A DNA stretch of 64,000 nucleotides from Alistipes sp. CAG:435 (GTDB taxonomy: Bacteria > Bacteroidota > Bacteroidia > Bacteroidales > UBA932). Each line of letters starts with the position of its first letter. Within the stretch, counting starts at the first letter, position 1. The DNA lies in NCBI GenBank assembly GCA_000433355.1, contig FR893161.1, positions 1-64,000 on the forward strand, given 5' to 3'. The translations under genes were made by a program, and so were the position numbers. Under the pieces are notes generated by a model that was not told where the DNA came from, ran no database searches, and worked only from the letters and a program-made list of their open reading frames with translations. Shown here piece by piece: positions 52,996-61,612 of the stretch.

Positions 52996-54459
52996 ATGGA
53001 CAGTTTCGAGAAATTCATAGTTGAGAACGGGAACGCGGACACGGTGCGGCTGGTGATGGCGTGCAAGGAGTGGCCTGTGCCTGAGGATGCGGAGCTGGCG
53101 GAGTTGAATGCGAAATCATTGGCTGTCAACACAATTGAAGGGCGGAGGAGGCTGCGGAAGAAACTGCCGGAATGGGTGGCGTGCACGGGGCTGGTCTATC
53201 CTTCATCGCTTTGCGCGGAGCAGTGCAGCTCATCGGACACGGCGCGGTACAAGGCTTCGATTGTTCAAAGAATCTTTAATGAATATGTTGGGACAGTCGC
53301 TTCGATGGTTGGTGACCCTTGTCGAACCACAGGCTCAGCGACCAAAGGGACAGAATCAGTGCCCGACAAAAACAGCCCTACGACCAGAAACCAATCGGTC
53401 ACTGAGCTTGCCGAAGTGACCATACCAAGCAGAGGCAAGGTGGCCGACCTGACGGGAGGACTGGGAGTGGACTCGTGGGCGTTCAGCGAAGTGGCGGAGG
53501 AAGTGCTTTACAATGAGATGAATCCGGCGCTTGCTGCGGCAGCAAGACACAATTTCAAGGCGCTGGGAGTCACGAATATATTCATAAAAAATTCGGAGGC
53601 GACATCAGACTCGCTCAAGGACATCTTCGGAGACTTCAGACCGGATGTCATATTCCTTGATCCCGCGAGAAGGGACTCCGCCGGGAAGAAGGTGTTTCTG
53701 TTGGAAGATTGCTCGCCTGATGTGCTGAAGATTCTGCCGGAACTGTTCGGAATCAGCAGGTTCGTACTCCTTAAACTCTCCCCTATGGCTGACATCACGA
53801 TGGCTGTTGAGAGGCTGGACAGGACTTATGAGGAATATCTTGAAAAGGCTTCCGGGAAAGGGTGGAACGGGCAGTGGGTGCGTGAGGTTCACGTGGTGGC
53901 CAGCGGCGGAGAATGCAAGGAGCTGCTGATTCTGTTGGACGGGGAATGGAATGAAGGATATTCATTGACCTGTCGGGAAGATGGCAAGACGCTGACATTC
54001 AAGCCAGAGGAAATCACCAAGGCTAAAGCCGGTTATCCGGATTCGACCTTCGCAAGGATTATCTTCGAGCCGGGAAAATCGCTGACAAAGGCGGGGGTGT
54101 CCAACGCCATCTGCGAAAGGTTCGGGCTTGTCAAGCTGGCTCGGTTCACGCATCTTTACACAATCAGTGAGCCGCTGTCCGACAGCGAATCAGAGCAACG
54201 TACGGCACCGCTTAAAGATTTCGGCAAAGTCTTTTATGTAAAGGAGATCCTTCCTCTCAACAAGTCTTCGATGAAGGATGTCGGAAAGCGCTACCCGCAT
54301 TCAGAAGTTTCCGCCAAGAACATCCCGATGTCCAGCGATGAACTCCGCACCCGCCTGAAAGTCAAGTCAGGCGATGACGCGCACATCTTCGGAGTCCGTA
54401 TCGAAACACCCTATAACGAAGACAACTACCTGATTGTCACGGAGCCGTCCGGTCACTGA
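52996..54459 (+). CDS. Class I SAM-dependent methyltransferase (THUMP-like C terminus)
   Basis: 487 residues from ATG 52996. Central Rossmann domain with VADLTGGLGVDSWAF (SAM motif I), YNEMNP (acidic loop) and IFLDPARRD (DPPY-like motif IV, here DPAR). The N-terminal 95 residues and the C-terminal 150 (THUMP-like, SGDDAHIFGVRI) match a Bacteroidetes family thought to act on RNA. Target unknown. Residues about 97-140 (TTGSATKGTESVP..., QSVTELAEVTIP) are encoded by two REP-like copies. The last codons and the TGA stop are themselves inside another REP copy, so the natural C terminus may have been altered. Confidence 0.82.
   Translation: MDSFEKFIVENGNADTVRLVMACKEWPVPEDAELAELNAKSLAVNTIEGRRRLRKKLPEWVACTGLVYPSSLCAEQCSSSDTARYKASIVQRIFNEYVGTVASMVGDPCRTTGSATKGTESVPDKNSPTTRNQSVTELAEVTIPSRGKVADLTGGLGVDSWAFSEVAEEVLYNEMNPALAAAARHNFKALGVTNIFIKNSEATSDSLKDIFGDFRPDVIFLDPARRDSAGKKVFLLEDCSPDVLKILPELFGISRFVLLKLSPMADITMAVERLDRTYEEYLEKASGKGWNGQWVREVHVVASGGECKELLILLDGEWNEGYSLTCREDGKTLTFKPEEITKAKAGYPDSTFARIIFEPGKSLTKAGVSNAICERFGLVKLARFTHLYTISEPLSDSESEQRTAPLKDFGKVFYVKEILPLNKSSMKDVGKRYPHSEVSAKNIPMSSDELRTRLKVKSGDDAHIFGVRIETPYNEDNYLIVTEPSGH
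53287..53430. repeat. Two REP-like copies inside methyltransferase gene
   Basis: Degenerate CAGTCGCTTCGATGGTTGGT with ACAGGCTCAGCGACC, and then GGTCACTGAGCTTGCCGAAG, read in frame between the N-terminal and catalytic domains. Confidence 0.7.
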
Positions 54460-54475
54460 GCCTGTTAGAACTAAA
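54449..54475. repeat. REP-like element supplying a stop codon
   Basis: CGGTCACTGAGCCTGTTAGA. The TGA in GGTCACTGA is the stop codon of the methyltransferase gene. Confidence 0.65.
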
Positions 54476-55694
54476 GTATCCCGCGGATGAAGTCGTTGAT
54501 GTCGGCGGAAGGGATGCCAAGGACTTTGAATATGTCGGAATAGTTTTGGCATCCAAGGAGATTCTTGACCTTGGAACGGCCTTGCTGGACAATGGTATAT
54601 TCCACAATGGCCGCACCAATAATACCTTCCAAAGGAACAACCGCGGCAGTCACACCGTCCTCTCCAGAGACCGGAATCGAAAGGTCATAGAAATTGTCAT
54701 CATTTGAAAGGTCCAGGTCCTTCTTGGACGCAAGATAGCGGCGGAGCGAGGCCTTGATGTCTGAATATGAAAGGTCCATATAACCGCCATAATAAGCGGC
54801 GACGCCTTCCTGAACCATCGGCAGGGCCTTTGGCCAAGAGGATTTGATGAGCAGAAGGGCCACATCGTGCCTGTCATCCCAATAGTTCGAGAGGACGATG
54901 TCCGAACCAAAAGTCCGGCCGTAGAACGCTCTGTCAGAGTTTTTTCCAGATGCGGAACTCATCAAAGGATTGGAATATGCGTTGAACAAGATTCCTGACA
55001 GACGCTCGCACTGATCCACAGACGGAGCCACCACATAACGCAAAGGGCCTTGAAACTCAGGAGCATATTCATTGATGAACCTTGTGGCAAATGTAGCCAA
55101 TCCGGAGGCGGCCTTTTTAGGCACTCCGCAACCTGGAACGCAATAATATTCAATGCCCTTGAATATGGTTTTCGTCAAAGACGGGAATTCCGCGTCCAGC
55201 CAGTTACACAGCCGGAAAGGATTGTTTTTACCACCATTGCCTGATGCCACAGCCTTGACACAGACGCGGAGGACAGCTTCCACCCAGTTGTCATATTCCT
55301 CGCCCGGAAGTTTGCTGAACGTGGCCGCGATCAATTCGTAGGTGCCGCCGCCGAGTTTCCGGATGTCAAGAATCCTGTTCTCGCGGAAAGAGGCGTAGAG
55401 GAGGTTGCCGTCATCGAATTCCTGAAGGTAGTCAGGTGAGCCGTCCACCCAGAAGGAACGCCGGCGGGCCTCGTCCACCGAAGAGGAAGTGAACGACTCG
55501 ACATAGCCTTTCCAAAGTTCGGCGACCATACGCACTGAGTCTTTCTCGGCGCGGGGCATATATTCCAAATCCACTTTGTAGGGCCTTAGGCCTGGGATTT
55601 GGGCGCTGCGGGTCACCTCCTGGGCGGCGCAGAAGGGAAATGCGGCCGCCGCCAAGGCGATGGATAATGCTATTCTTTGAATATTTCTCTTCAT
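54471..55694 (-). CDS. Secreted protein of unknown function
   Basis: 407 residues. Signal peptide (about 1-24, ends FCAAQ). Globular, with segments PLRYVVAPSVDQCERLSGILFNAYSNP and SSWPKALPMVQEGVAAYYGGYMD, the latter loosely like the EGxA(x)Y pattern of gluzincin-like peptidases but without a clear HExxH. No family recognised. Downstream (minus) of the S9-like cluster by orientation; separated from it by a REP-like element. Confidence 0.6.
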   Translation of the reverse strand: MKRNIQRIALSIALAAAAFPFCAAQEVTRSAQIPGLRPYKVDLEYMPRAEKDSVRMVAELWKGYVESFTSSSVDEARRRSFWVDGSPDYLQEFDDGNLLYASFRENRILDIRKLGGGTYELIAATFSKLPGEEYDNWVEAVLRVCVKAVASGNGGKNNPFRLCNWLDAEFPSLTKTIFKGIEYYCVPGCGVPKKAASGLATFATRFINEYAPEFQGPLRYVVAPSVDQCERLSGILFNAYSNPLMSSASGKNSDRAFYGRTFGSDIVLSNYWDDRHDVALLLIKSSWPKALPMVQEGVAAYYGGYMDLSYSDIKASLRRYLASKKDLDLSNDDNFYDLSIPVSGEDGVTAAVVPLEGIIGAAIVEYTIVQQGRSKVKNLLGCQNYSDIFKVLGIPSADINDFIRGIL

Positions 55695-55718
55695 ATTATG
55701 GGTATTACTTCGTTCGGG

Positions 55719-55745
55719 ATGTCACTTCGACAGGCTCAGTGCCCC
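55719..55745. repeat. REP-like element, intergenic
   Basis: GATGTCACTTCGACAGGCTC then AGTGCC, between the S9 peptidase stop and the secreted protein start. Confidence 0.75.
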
Positions 55746-55752
55746 AACGTCC

Positions 55753-57876
55753 CTACTCCCCTTTCAAGTACTTGAGCCAGAACGCCCTGTTGGCCTCAGA
55801 AAAATGTTTCCCCTGATAGCCACGGTACCCGTGCATCCCATCCGGATAGATCATCAATTCAAACTTCTTGCCAGCCTTCTGAAGAGCATCCACCAATAGC
55901 AACGTGTTCTGGAAATGCACGTTATCGTCCCCCGTCCCGTGCGTGAGTTTGAGCATCACCGACCCGTCGTAGTTCTTCTCCGTGACAGGATAGTTGGCCG
56001 CGCTGGCGACAACCTTGGTCGAAGCGTACCCCTCCGGGTTATTGGCCGGAGTGTCCATAAACCTTTCCGTGTAGTGAGTGTCGTAAAGCGCCCAGTCATA
56101 GACTCCTCCGCCGGCGATTCCGTAATGGAAAGCGTCCGGATGATTCATCACCAGAAGAGCCGTCATCGTGCCACCAAAAGAGAAGCCCTCAACGCCGATC
56201 TTGTCGCCTTGCACGTACGAAAGCGACTTGAGATATTCAGCCCACTCCACAAAATCCAGGACCTCACGCTCATCCAAGCGCCTGTAGATCTGATCCAGAC
56301 CTTTGCGGCCGTTATGCCCCGAAGCACGGCAATCAGCCACGACCTCAATGATCCCGTTCTCGGCGTACCACTGATAATAAAGCGGACTGCGGAACCGGTC
56401 ATTCACCTGAGGAGAGTCCGGGCCACCGTAGATGTCCACGTGAACCGGATATTTCTTGGTAGCGTCAAAATCCTTAGGATAGACAATCATCGCCGGAAGC
56501 ACAAGCCCGTCCTTGGTCGTCATCGTAATATGCTCAGGCAAAGCGTAATCCGAAGCGTCGAAATTCTCTCCGGCCATATCCGCCACCTTGAATGACTTCG
56601 CGACTTTCCTCAAATCATAGATCCAGACCTGCGATGGTGTCCTGGAATTGCTGGCCAAGGCAACGGCGTACCTCTGGTCCGGCGAGACCTTGACGGAAGC
56701 GACATTCATTGAAGGATCCGAAATATTCCTGATAACTCCTTTGCATACTGAATATAGCCCGCTACGCACACGGGAGTCACGCTCGGCGACGAAAAGCACC
56801 TCCGAAGAACTGCCGTCAAACCCTTTGACCGCCTTGCCTTCCTTAACGTCCACAAGCGACATCCGCCAGTTCTCCCCGTCGGTCAGACGCTTCAAAACAG
56901 CACCGTCATAAGAGAGGTAATATATTTGCTGCCAATCGGTTTCAAACGAACGAACCATATATATTCCATCCCGTCCGAACAGCATCCCGTCAATCCAGTC
57001 CAGCCACGTCTTATAGGTCTCGTGGTAGATGTGCTTCTTCGAACCGTCCACCGGCGACACTGCGTAAAGGTCGAGCGTGTTCTGCGTCCTCGGTTCTCTC
57101 TGAATATAAAAGGCCTCGCTGTCGGCCCCCCAAAACGGAGTCCCGAAATACTGGTCGTCATTCTCGTCGAAGTCCGCCCAAGCGGTGAAGCCATTTTGAA
57201 TATTCACGATCCCGATCCGCACCTTAGGGTTGTTGTCGCCGCACTTAGGGTAGCGCGTCATACGGACCGAGCCTCCCGTCGGGGACACGTTCGGCAAAGC
57301 CACCGCAGCCCCGGCGTTCTGTGAATATGCCAGCCCCATCCCCGAACGGTCAGCGTCCTCAGCGAACGGTGAATATATCGGAAATACCGGAACCTCCGAA
57401 TTGTCAAAACGATAGAATCCTATCTTCTTGGAGTCCGGCGACCACCAGAACGCGCAATAATGGGTAGGTCTGCCCAGAATCTCCTCATAATACACCCAAG
57501 AAGAGTAGCCGTTCAGAATCACGTCCGACCCGTCGAACGTCAGCTGGGTCTCCCCCTTCGTCGCGATGTCCACAACCCAAAGGTTGTTGTCCCTCGTGAA
57601 CGCCATCTTCGTGGAGTCCGGTGAATATGTCAGGTTGACAGCCCCGTCCGGCCTGAACGGGAAATCCGTGAACTTCGCCGGATAGCTTATCCCCTCAGTA
57701 ACCTTTCCCGTCACCGCATTGACAGAAAAGTCTTTAGCCCCCGTGAAAGAGTAATCATAAGTCAATGCCACCTCATTCTTTCCCACCCATTTCCAAGCGG
57801 AAGGAACATCATTGAAATCCTTGGCCGAGGCAGCCACGGACACCAGTAAAACCAGAGCGATCAAACACTTTTTCAT
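55753..57876 (-). CDS. Second S9-family prolyl/dipeptidyl peptidase
   Basis: 707 residues from ATG 57876 (MKKCLIALVLLVSVAASAKD), which gives a signal peptide; the frame is open 24 codons upstream without one. Beta-propeller (about 90-460), then an alpha/beta hydrolase with nucleophile GFSFGGT, HGTGDDNVHFQN (Asp) and YPDGMHGYRG (His). Differs from the first S9 enzyme (24702-26753) in the nucleophile elbow and has DPP IV-type order. Periplasmic release of N-terminal dipeptides. Confidence 0.9.
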   Translation of the reverse strand: MKKCLIALVLLVSVAASAKDFNDVPSAWKWVGKNEVALTYDYSFTGAKDFSVNAVTGKVTEGISYPAKFTDFPFRPDGAVNLTYSPDSTKMAFTRDNNLWVVDIATKGETQLTFDGSDVILNGYSSWVYYEEILGRPTHYCAFWWSPDSKKIGFYRFDNSEVPVFPIYSPFAEDADRSGMGLAYSQNAGAAVALPNVSPTGGSVRMTRYPKCGDNNPKVRIGIVNIQNGFTAWADFDENDDQYFGTPFWGADSEAFYIQREPRTQNTLDLYAVSPVDGSKKHIYHETYKTWLDWIDGMLFGRDGIYMVRSFETDWQQIYYLSYDGAVLKRLTDGENWRMSLVDVKEGKAVKGFDGSSSEVLFVAERDSRVRSGLYSVCKGVIRNISDPSMNVASVKVSPDQRYAVALASNSRTPSQVWIYDLRKVAKSFKVADMAGENFDASDYALPEHITMTTKDGLVLPAMIVYPKDFDATKKYPVHVDIYGGPDSPQVNDRFRSPLYYQWYAENGIIEVVADCRASGHNGRKGLDQIYRRLDEREVLDFVEWAEYLKSLSYVQGDKIGVEGFSFGGTMTALLVMNHPDAFHYGIAGGGVYDWALYDTHYTERFMDTPANNPEGYASTKVVASAANYPVTEKNYDGSVMLKLTHGTGDDNVHFQNTLLLVDALQKAGKKFELMIYPDGMHGYRGYQGKHFSEANRAFWLKYLKGE

Positions 57877-57944
57877 ATTCAAAACGTATTTTTTCAAATC
57901 AACATCACAATTTATGGATAATTTTCCCATTCCGCAACAGTGGG

Positions 57945-59114
57945 TCAATATAGAAGACCGAAAGCCCAGATAGGGATAACATTGGCATATCCGGTCTCTA
58001 TGTCATCCTTCACGACATACCCATTGCCGGCATTCTCTATCTGTTTGTTGCCCTTATTCTTTCCACCAATCTCGAAGGTACGACCATCTATCTCAAAGTC
58101 AGAGATTTTCGAACTGATCACATCGCTGATGACTCTGGTCTGATTCATAAAGAACGTCTCTCGTATGTTGCCGACATCGGCCTTGTCCGGTTCCAGAACG
58201 TATATAAGGTTCGGGTTGTCAAGGTATAGTTTCTCGACTTTTCCAAGTCCTCTTATCCCTCCTGTCCTGTCCCTCAACTGTGAAATCATTCCGGCCTGCT
58301 CTATGTATATGAGATAATCCGAGACATCGTTACGGCTTATACCTGTCACCTCAGCAAGTTTGGTCATCACCGGTTTGAACGGAACGCTCCGAGCCACCAC
58401 CATCAGCAAGGACTTGAGTTTCCTGCCGATGGAAACATTAGTTTGAAGGTATTGAGGGATATCCACTTCCATAGTCTGGTTTATGACCTGAAGCATCTCA
58501 AGATCAAACTCCGGATCTCTCCCGAAAGGATAATACCCATTATGAAGATAACTCCGGAACAACGGCAGCGGATGCGCGACTCCTGGGATCTCCGCCTTGT
58601 TCTTGAGCACCTCATCCATTGAATATATCGGTGTGTCAATATCGTGGAAAAGTTTAAGATATTCCCGGAACGACAACCCCTGCATATTATAGATCGGAAC
58701 GCGTCTGCTCAAATCAGACATTCCTTTATAGATGTCAAGGATTGACGAACCGGAGATCACAACCTGAAGATCGCTGTAGCTATCAATAATTTGCTTCAGT
58801 TCACGTGACCACCCTTCATATTTGTGAATCTCGTCAATAAACAGGTGCCGTCCGCCCATTTTCACAAACCTGTCGGCCAGATCCACAAGCTTATGCTCCG
58901 AAAAGTACAAATGGTCCGCCGAAACGTACAACGTGTCATCTACGCTATGATGCAGTTTTATATGTTGCAGCAACATTGTGGATTTTCCCACACCACGTGG
59001 CCCCACAAGGCCGAACGCTTTCACGTCCCATTTGATGAAGGGATACTTATAGCGGAGAAAATCAGTTGAAGTCTCCTTCAACTTTCTTGTGAAATATTCG
59101 TATAGTTGTTCCAT
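57945..59114 (-). CDS. AAA ATPase with DUF4143 domain
   Basis: 389 residues. Walker A GPRGVGKSTM, Walker B HLFIDEIHKYEGW, sensor GSSILDI, then the winged-helix and nuclease-like DUF4143 part (FEIGGKNKGNKQIE). These stand-alone ATPases are frequent in Bacteroidetes and archaea; function unknown, possibly defence or mobile-element related. The -7 box at 59134-59141 lies within a CCTAT/ATAGG palindrome, suggesting autoregulation. Confidence 0.85.
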   Translation of the reverse strand: MEQLYEYFTRKLKETSTDFLRYKYPFIKWDVKAFGLVGPRGVGKSTMLLQHIKLHHSVDDTLYVSADHLYFSEHKLVDLADRFVKMGGRHLFIDEIHKYEGWSRELKQIIDSYSDLQVVISGSSILDIYKGMSDLSRRVPIYNMQGLSFREYLKLFHDIDTPIYSMDEVLKNKAEIPGVAHPLPLFRSYLHNGYYPFGRDPEFDLEMLQVINQTMEVDIPQYLQTNVSIGRKLKSLLMVVARSVPFKPVMTKLAEVTGISRNDVSDYLIYIEQAGMISQLRDRTGGIRGLGKVEKLYLDNPNLIYVLEPDKADVGNIRETFFMNQTRVISDVISSKISDFEIDGRTFEIGGKNKGNKQIENAGNGYVVKDDIETGYANVIPIWAFGLLY

Positions 59115-59133
59115 CGCATAACTTGTCCTATGA

Positions 59134-59141
59134 CAAATATA
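59134..59141 (-). promoter_or_regulatory. -7 box within palindrome, AAA ATPase gene
   Basis: TATATTTG on the minus strand, flanked by CCTAT and ATAGG arms, 19 nt before the ATG. Confidence 0.5.
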
Positions 59142-59299
59142 GGACTATTGCACGAAATTAGTGCAACTTTTATCAATATTTGCATAAATTTAATGCGAGT
59201 TTACCAGAAACATGCACAAATGTTATGCAAAATTGATCGCAAGGACGCCGGGCCTCCAGGCCGTAAGAAAAAATGCGAAGCCTGTTCCTTTCATCTATG

Positions 59300-59372
59300 T
59301 TATTATCAATTAGAACCTGTCGGGAGTATCACCTCCCGGCAGGCTTATGGCGCGGGAATGCCCGCGATTCTT
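59300..59372 (-). terminator. Hairpins downstream of the fimbrial operon
   Basis: CCTGTCGGGAG/CTCCCGGCAGG and CGCGGG/CCCGCG inverted repeats directly after the fimbrillin stop codon at 59374. T run weak on the minus strand. Confidence 0.45.
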
Positions 59373-59373
59373 A

Positions 59374-60444
59374 TTATCTGTCGATGGTAATCTTACCAGC
59401 CTCGTCATCGATCCAGTTCTCAACAGCCGGATCCCAGTGAATCTCGTTCAGAGAGAAGGTAAGGTTAAAAGTGTACCTGTGTCCCATCTCCCACTTAGGG
59501 AAGACATCCTTTACCTTAACTGTCTTTGTGCACTCTTCCTTAACGACATTGTTACCAACAACGGTTTCCACAGTATATGTAATTACAATATAGCTGTTAT
59601 CATTAAATTCCTGAGGAATGTAGATGTACTGACCATCCTCAACTCCAGCTCCTCCTTTGATCTCAGCCGGGACTGCAATCAACTTTCCACTCTTAACCTC
59701 GAAGCCAACATTCTCCGCATAAACCTGATCAGGCAAAAAATCGTTTCCACCCGGGGCCATCATCTCTGGAATCTGGCTATAGGTTGCATAATGATAAAGA
59801 TTAGTGAATTTCACAGAGTTCAAGATGAACTTCTTGTTAGCATAATCCTCAGCAAGATTAGCGGCGACATTGACCATAGAAAGCTTGTGACGGAAAAGAG
59901 TCGGAACTCCGGTGTGAGCATAGTTATTCTCATTTTCTGTCTTATCAGCAGCGATGTCAGCAACAAGAAAATCAACATTCTTGTTCGTGGCCACATCAAA
60001 ATGGCCAGTGATTCCACCCTGATACTGTCCGTCTTCGCCTAGTGCCCATACACAAGCAAAACCGGAATTATCACCTACCGTCATATCTTTCTTGTTGTAC
60101 GAATACGCGAAGAATGTCAAAGAACCACCATCCTTCGGCCAATAGTAAGATGTTGTCTCATTCTTCCACAAGTTGCCATTGTATGAAATTGTAGAACCGT
60201 CGATGTACATCTGAGCCTCGGAGTTGTTGGCAGCCCAAGTCTTGCCAGGTCCAAGATAATAGGCATAGGAGACAAAGACATTATTGTGATCAAAATCAGT
60301 CTGAGTCTGGCTAAGAGCCTTGGTGCGAGGAGCGACATTGAACGTGATCTCGCTGTTCACGTTTGAGGCGACCGGCGTCACCTCTGTCTTTGAGCAGGCC
60401 GCGAGAGTCGCGAGAACTGCCAATACAAACATTTCTTTTTTCAT
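59374..60444 (-). CDS. Fimbrillin-like lipoprotein
   Basis: 356 residues from ATG 60444. Lipobox LAAC at about 17. ITFNVAPRTKALSQTQ includes the Arg/Lys region where FimA/Mfa1-type pilins are processed by an Arg/Lys protease before donor-strand exchange, and WKNETTSYYWPKDGGSLTFFAYSY is the Mfa-like signature. The tail YTFNLTFSLNEIHWDPAVENWIDDEA is the strand-containing C terminus. Likely main or tip subunit of a fimbria. Third gene of the operon, 92 nt after the Mfa2-like gene. Confidence 0.85.
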   Translation of the reverse strand: MKKEMFVLAVLATLAACSKTEVTPVASNVNSEITFNVAPRTKALSQTQTDFDHNNVFVSYAYYLGPGKTWAANNSEAQMYIDGSTISYNGNLWKNETTSYYWPKDGGSLTFFAYSYNKKDMTVGDNSGFACVWALGEDGQYQGGITGHFDVATNKNVDFLVADIAADKTENENNYAHTGVPTLFRHKLSMVNVAANLAEDYANKKFILNSVKFTNLYHYATYSQIPEMMAPGGNDFLPDQVYAENVGFEVKSGKLIAVPAEIKGGAGVEDGQYIYIPQEFNDNSYIVITYTVETVVGNNVVKEECTKTVKVKDVFPKWEMGHRYTFNLTFSLNEIHWDPAVENWIDDEAGKITIDR

Positions 60445-60536
60445 GATAAAACACAAATTAAAAGTTAAACTAAAAAAATCTTTTTCAATAAATTAATAAA
60501 TAATTACGCTCCTGTCATCATGAGCTATGGTAAGTA

Positions 60537-61580
60537 CTAAATCACTATATCTTTCTGTTCATCTTCCCAGTCATCGACCTTAGGTTCAAAGGCACCACCT
60601 AAGTCCTTCGGTGGCTCGACCTTGATAGTGTCCTCCAAAAGAAGCCAATGGTGCTTGACAGCATTCTCTGTGAGAAACAGGTTCGAAATGTCAAAGGTCT
60701 TGCGGACACTCGTGCCGCCCTTGACCGCAAGGTCGAAAGTCACCTCGAAGTTGTTGTCCGACTCCGGGATGCGTCCGAATGTGTTGAACACCGCACAGAT
60801 CACATTCTTGCCTTTGTCATCACTTTTCTGGAGATTGAACCATACGGAAGCTTCCGGATCGTTCATCCTCGTGTCGGTGGCAATAAGGTTTGCGCGGACC
60901 ATGCCTGAGAGAACAGCCTGCGCCGAAGTGACATATTCAAGCCCATCCACCTTGACTTGAATATACCAGCTCTCAACTACCGATGAGGCATCCGCATAGA
61001 TCGTGTAGATTCCGTTGTGATAGGGCACAGTCTCACACACGTTCCTGGCCACCACAAGATGCTCTGGCTGCATGAGAATGTTCGGAGCGTCTTTCCCTTT
61101 GGTAGAGTACTTGTTCAGAACGGCTGACGGTGCAGGATCTGTGTATGCCTCTGCCTTGTCCCAACTGTAGTAGTTCCTTATCAAAGTCTCTTCAGTGCCG
61201 AAATCATAGATGAGCATCCTGTAACTGCCCGGTGCAAGCATGACTTCTCCGCTCACAATGCGGTTTCCGTTCTCGTCAAAGCTCACATCTGTGATAAAGC
61301 CCTCTGCGGCAATAACATCCTCGTTTTCTCCAAAGAACAGCACGTGCATGGCACTCGGCTCTATCTTCTGGACCGGGATCTTGTCATTGTAGATGTCTGA
61401 CGTGACATTGTGGATTCCGGCCACATTCACCCTGACCCTGACTGCAGTAAGGTTGTCAGGATCCTCAAGGGGACGTCTCCGGCATCCGCCTGCGACTATT
61501 GCAAAAAGCAGCAGGAGAACGGACAGTCCACGGCAGAAGAACACAGCGGAACTATACTTTATATTGGTGTCAGACATCAT
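60537..61580 (-). CDS. FimB/Mfa2-family (DUF5119) fimbrial anchor lipoprotein
   Basis: 347 residues. Signal peptide with lipobox VAGGC; conserved PSAMHVLFFGENED, MLAPGSYRMLIYDFGTEETLI, and C-terminal HHWLLLEDTIKVEPP patterns of DUF5119/Mfa2-like proteins. These lack the C-terminal donor strand and anchor the fimbria to the outer membrane, setting its length. 32 nt downstream of the DUF3575 gene, so co-transcribed. Confidence 0.82.
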   Translation of the reverse strand: MMSDTNIKYSSAVFFCRGLSVLLLLFAIVAGGCRRRPLEDPDNLTAVRVRVNVAGIHNVTSDIYNDKIPVQKIEPSAMHVLFFGENEDVIAAEGFITDVSFDENGNRIVSGEVMLAPGSYRMLIYDFGTEETLIRNYYSWDKAEAYTDPAPSAVLNKYSTKGKDAPNILMQPEHLVVARNVCETVPYHNGIYTIYADASSVVESWYIQVKVDGLEYVTSAQAVLSGMVRANLIATDTRMNDPEASVWFNLQKSDDKGKNVICAVFNTFGRIPESDNNFEVTFDLAVKGGTSVRKTFDISNLFLTENAVKHHWLLLEDTIKVEPPKDLGGAFEPKVDDWEDEQKDIVI

Positions 61581-61612
61581 GTTGATGATTTGTTCTTTTT
61601 ACTTGTTTCTGA

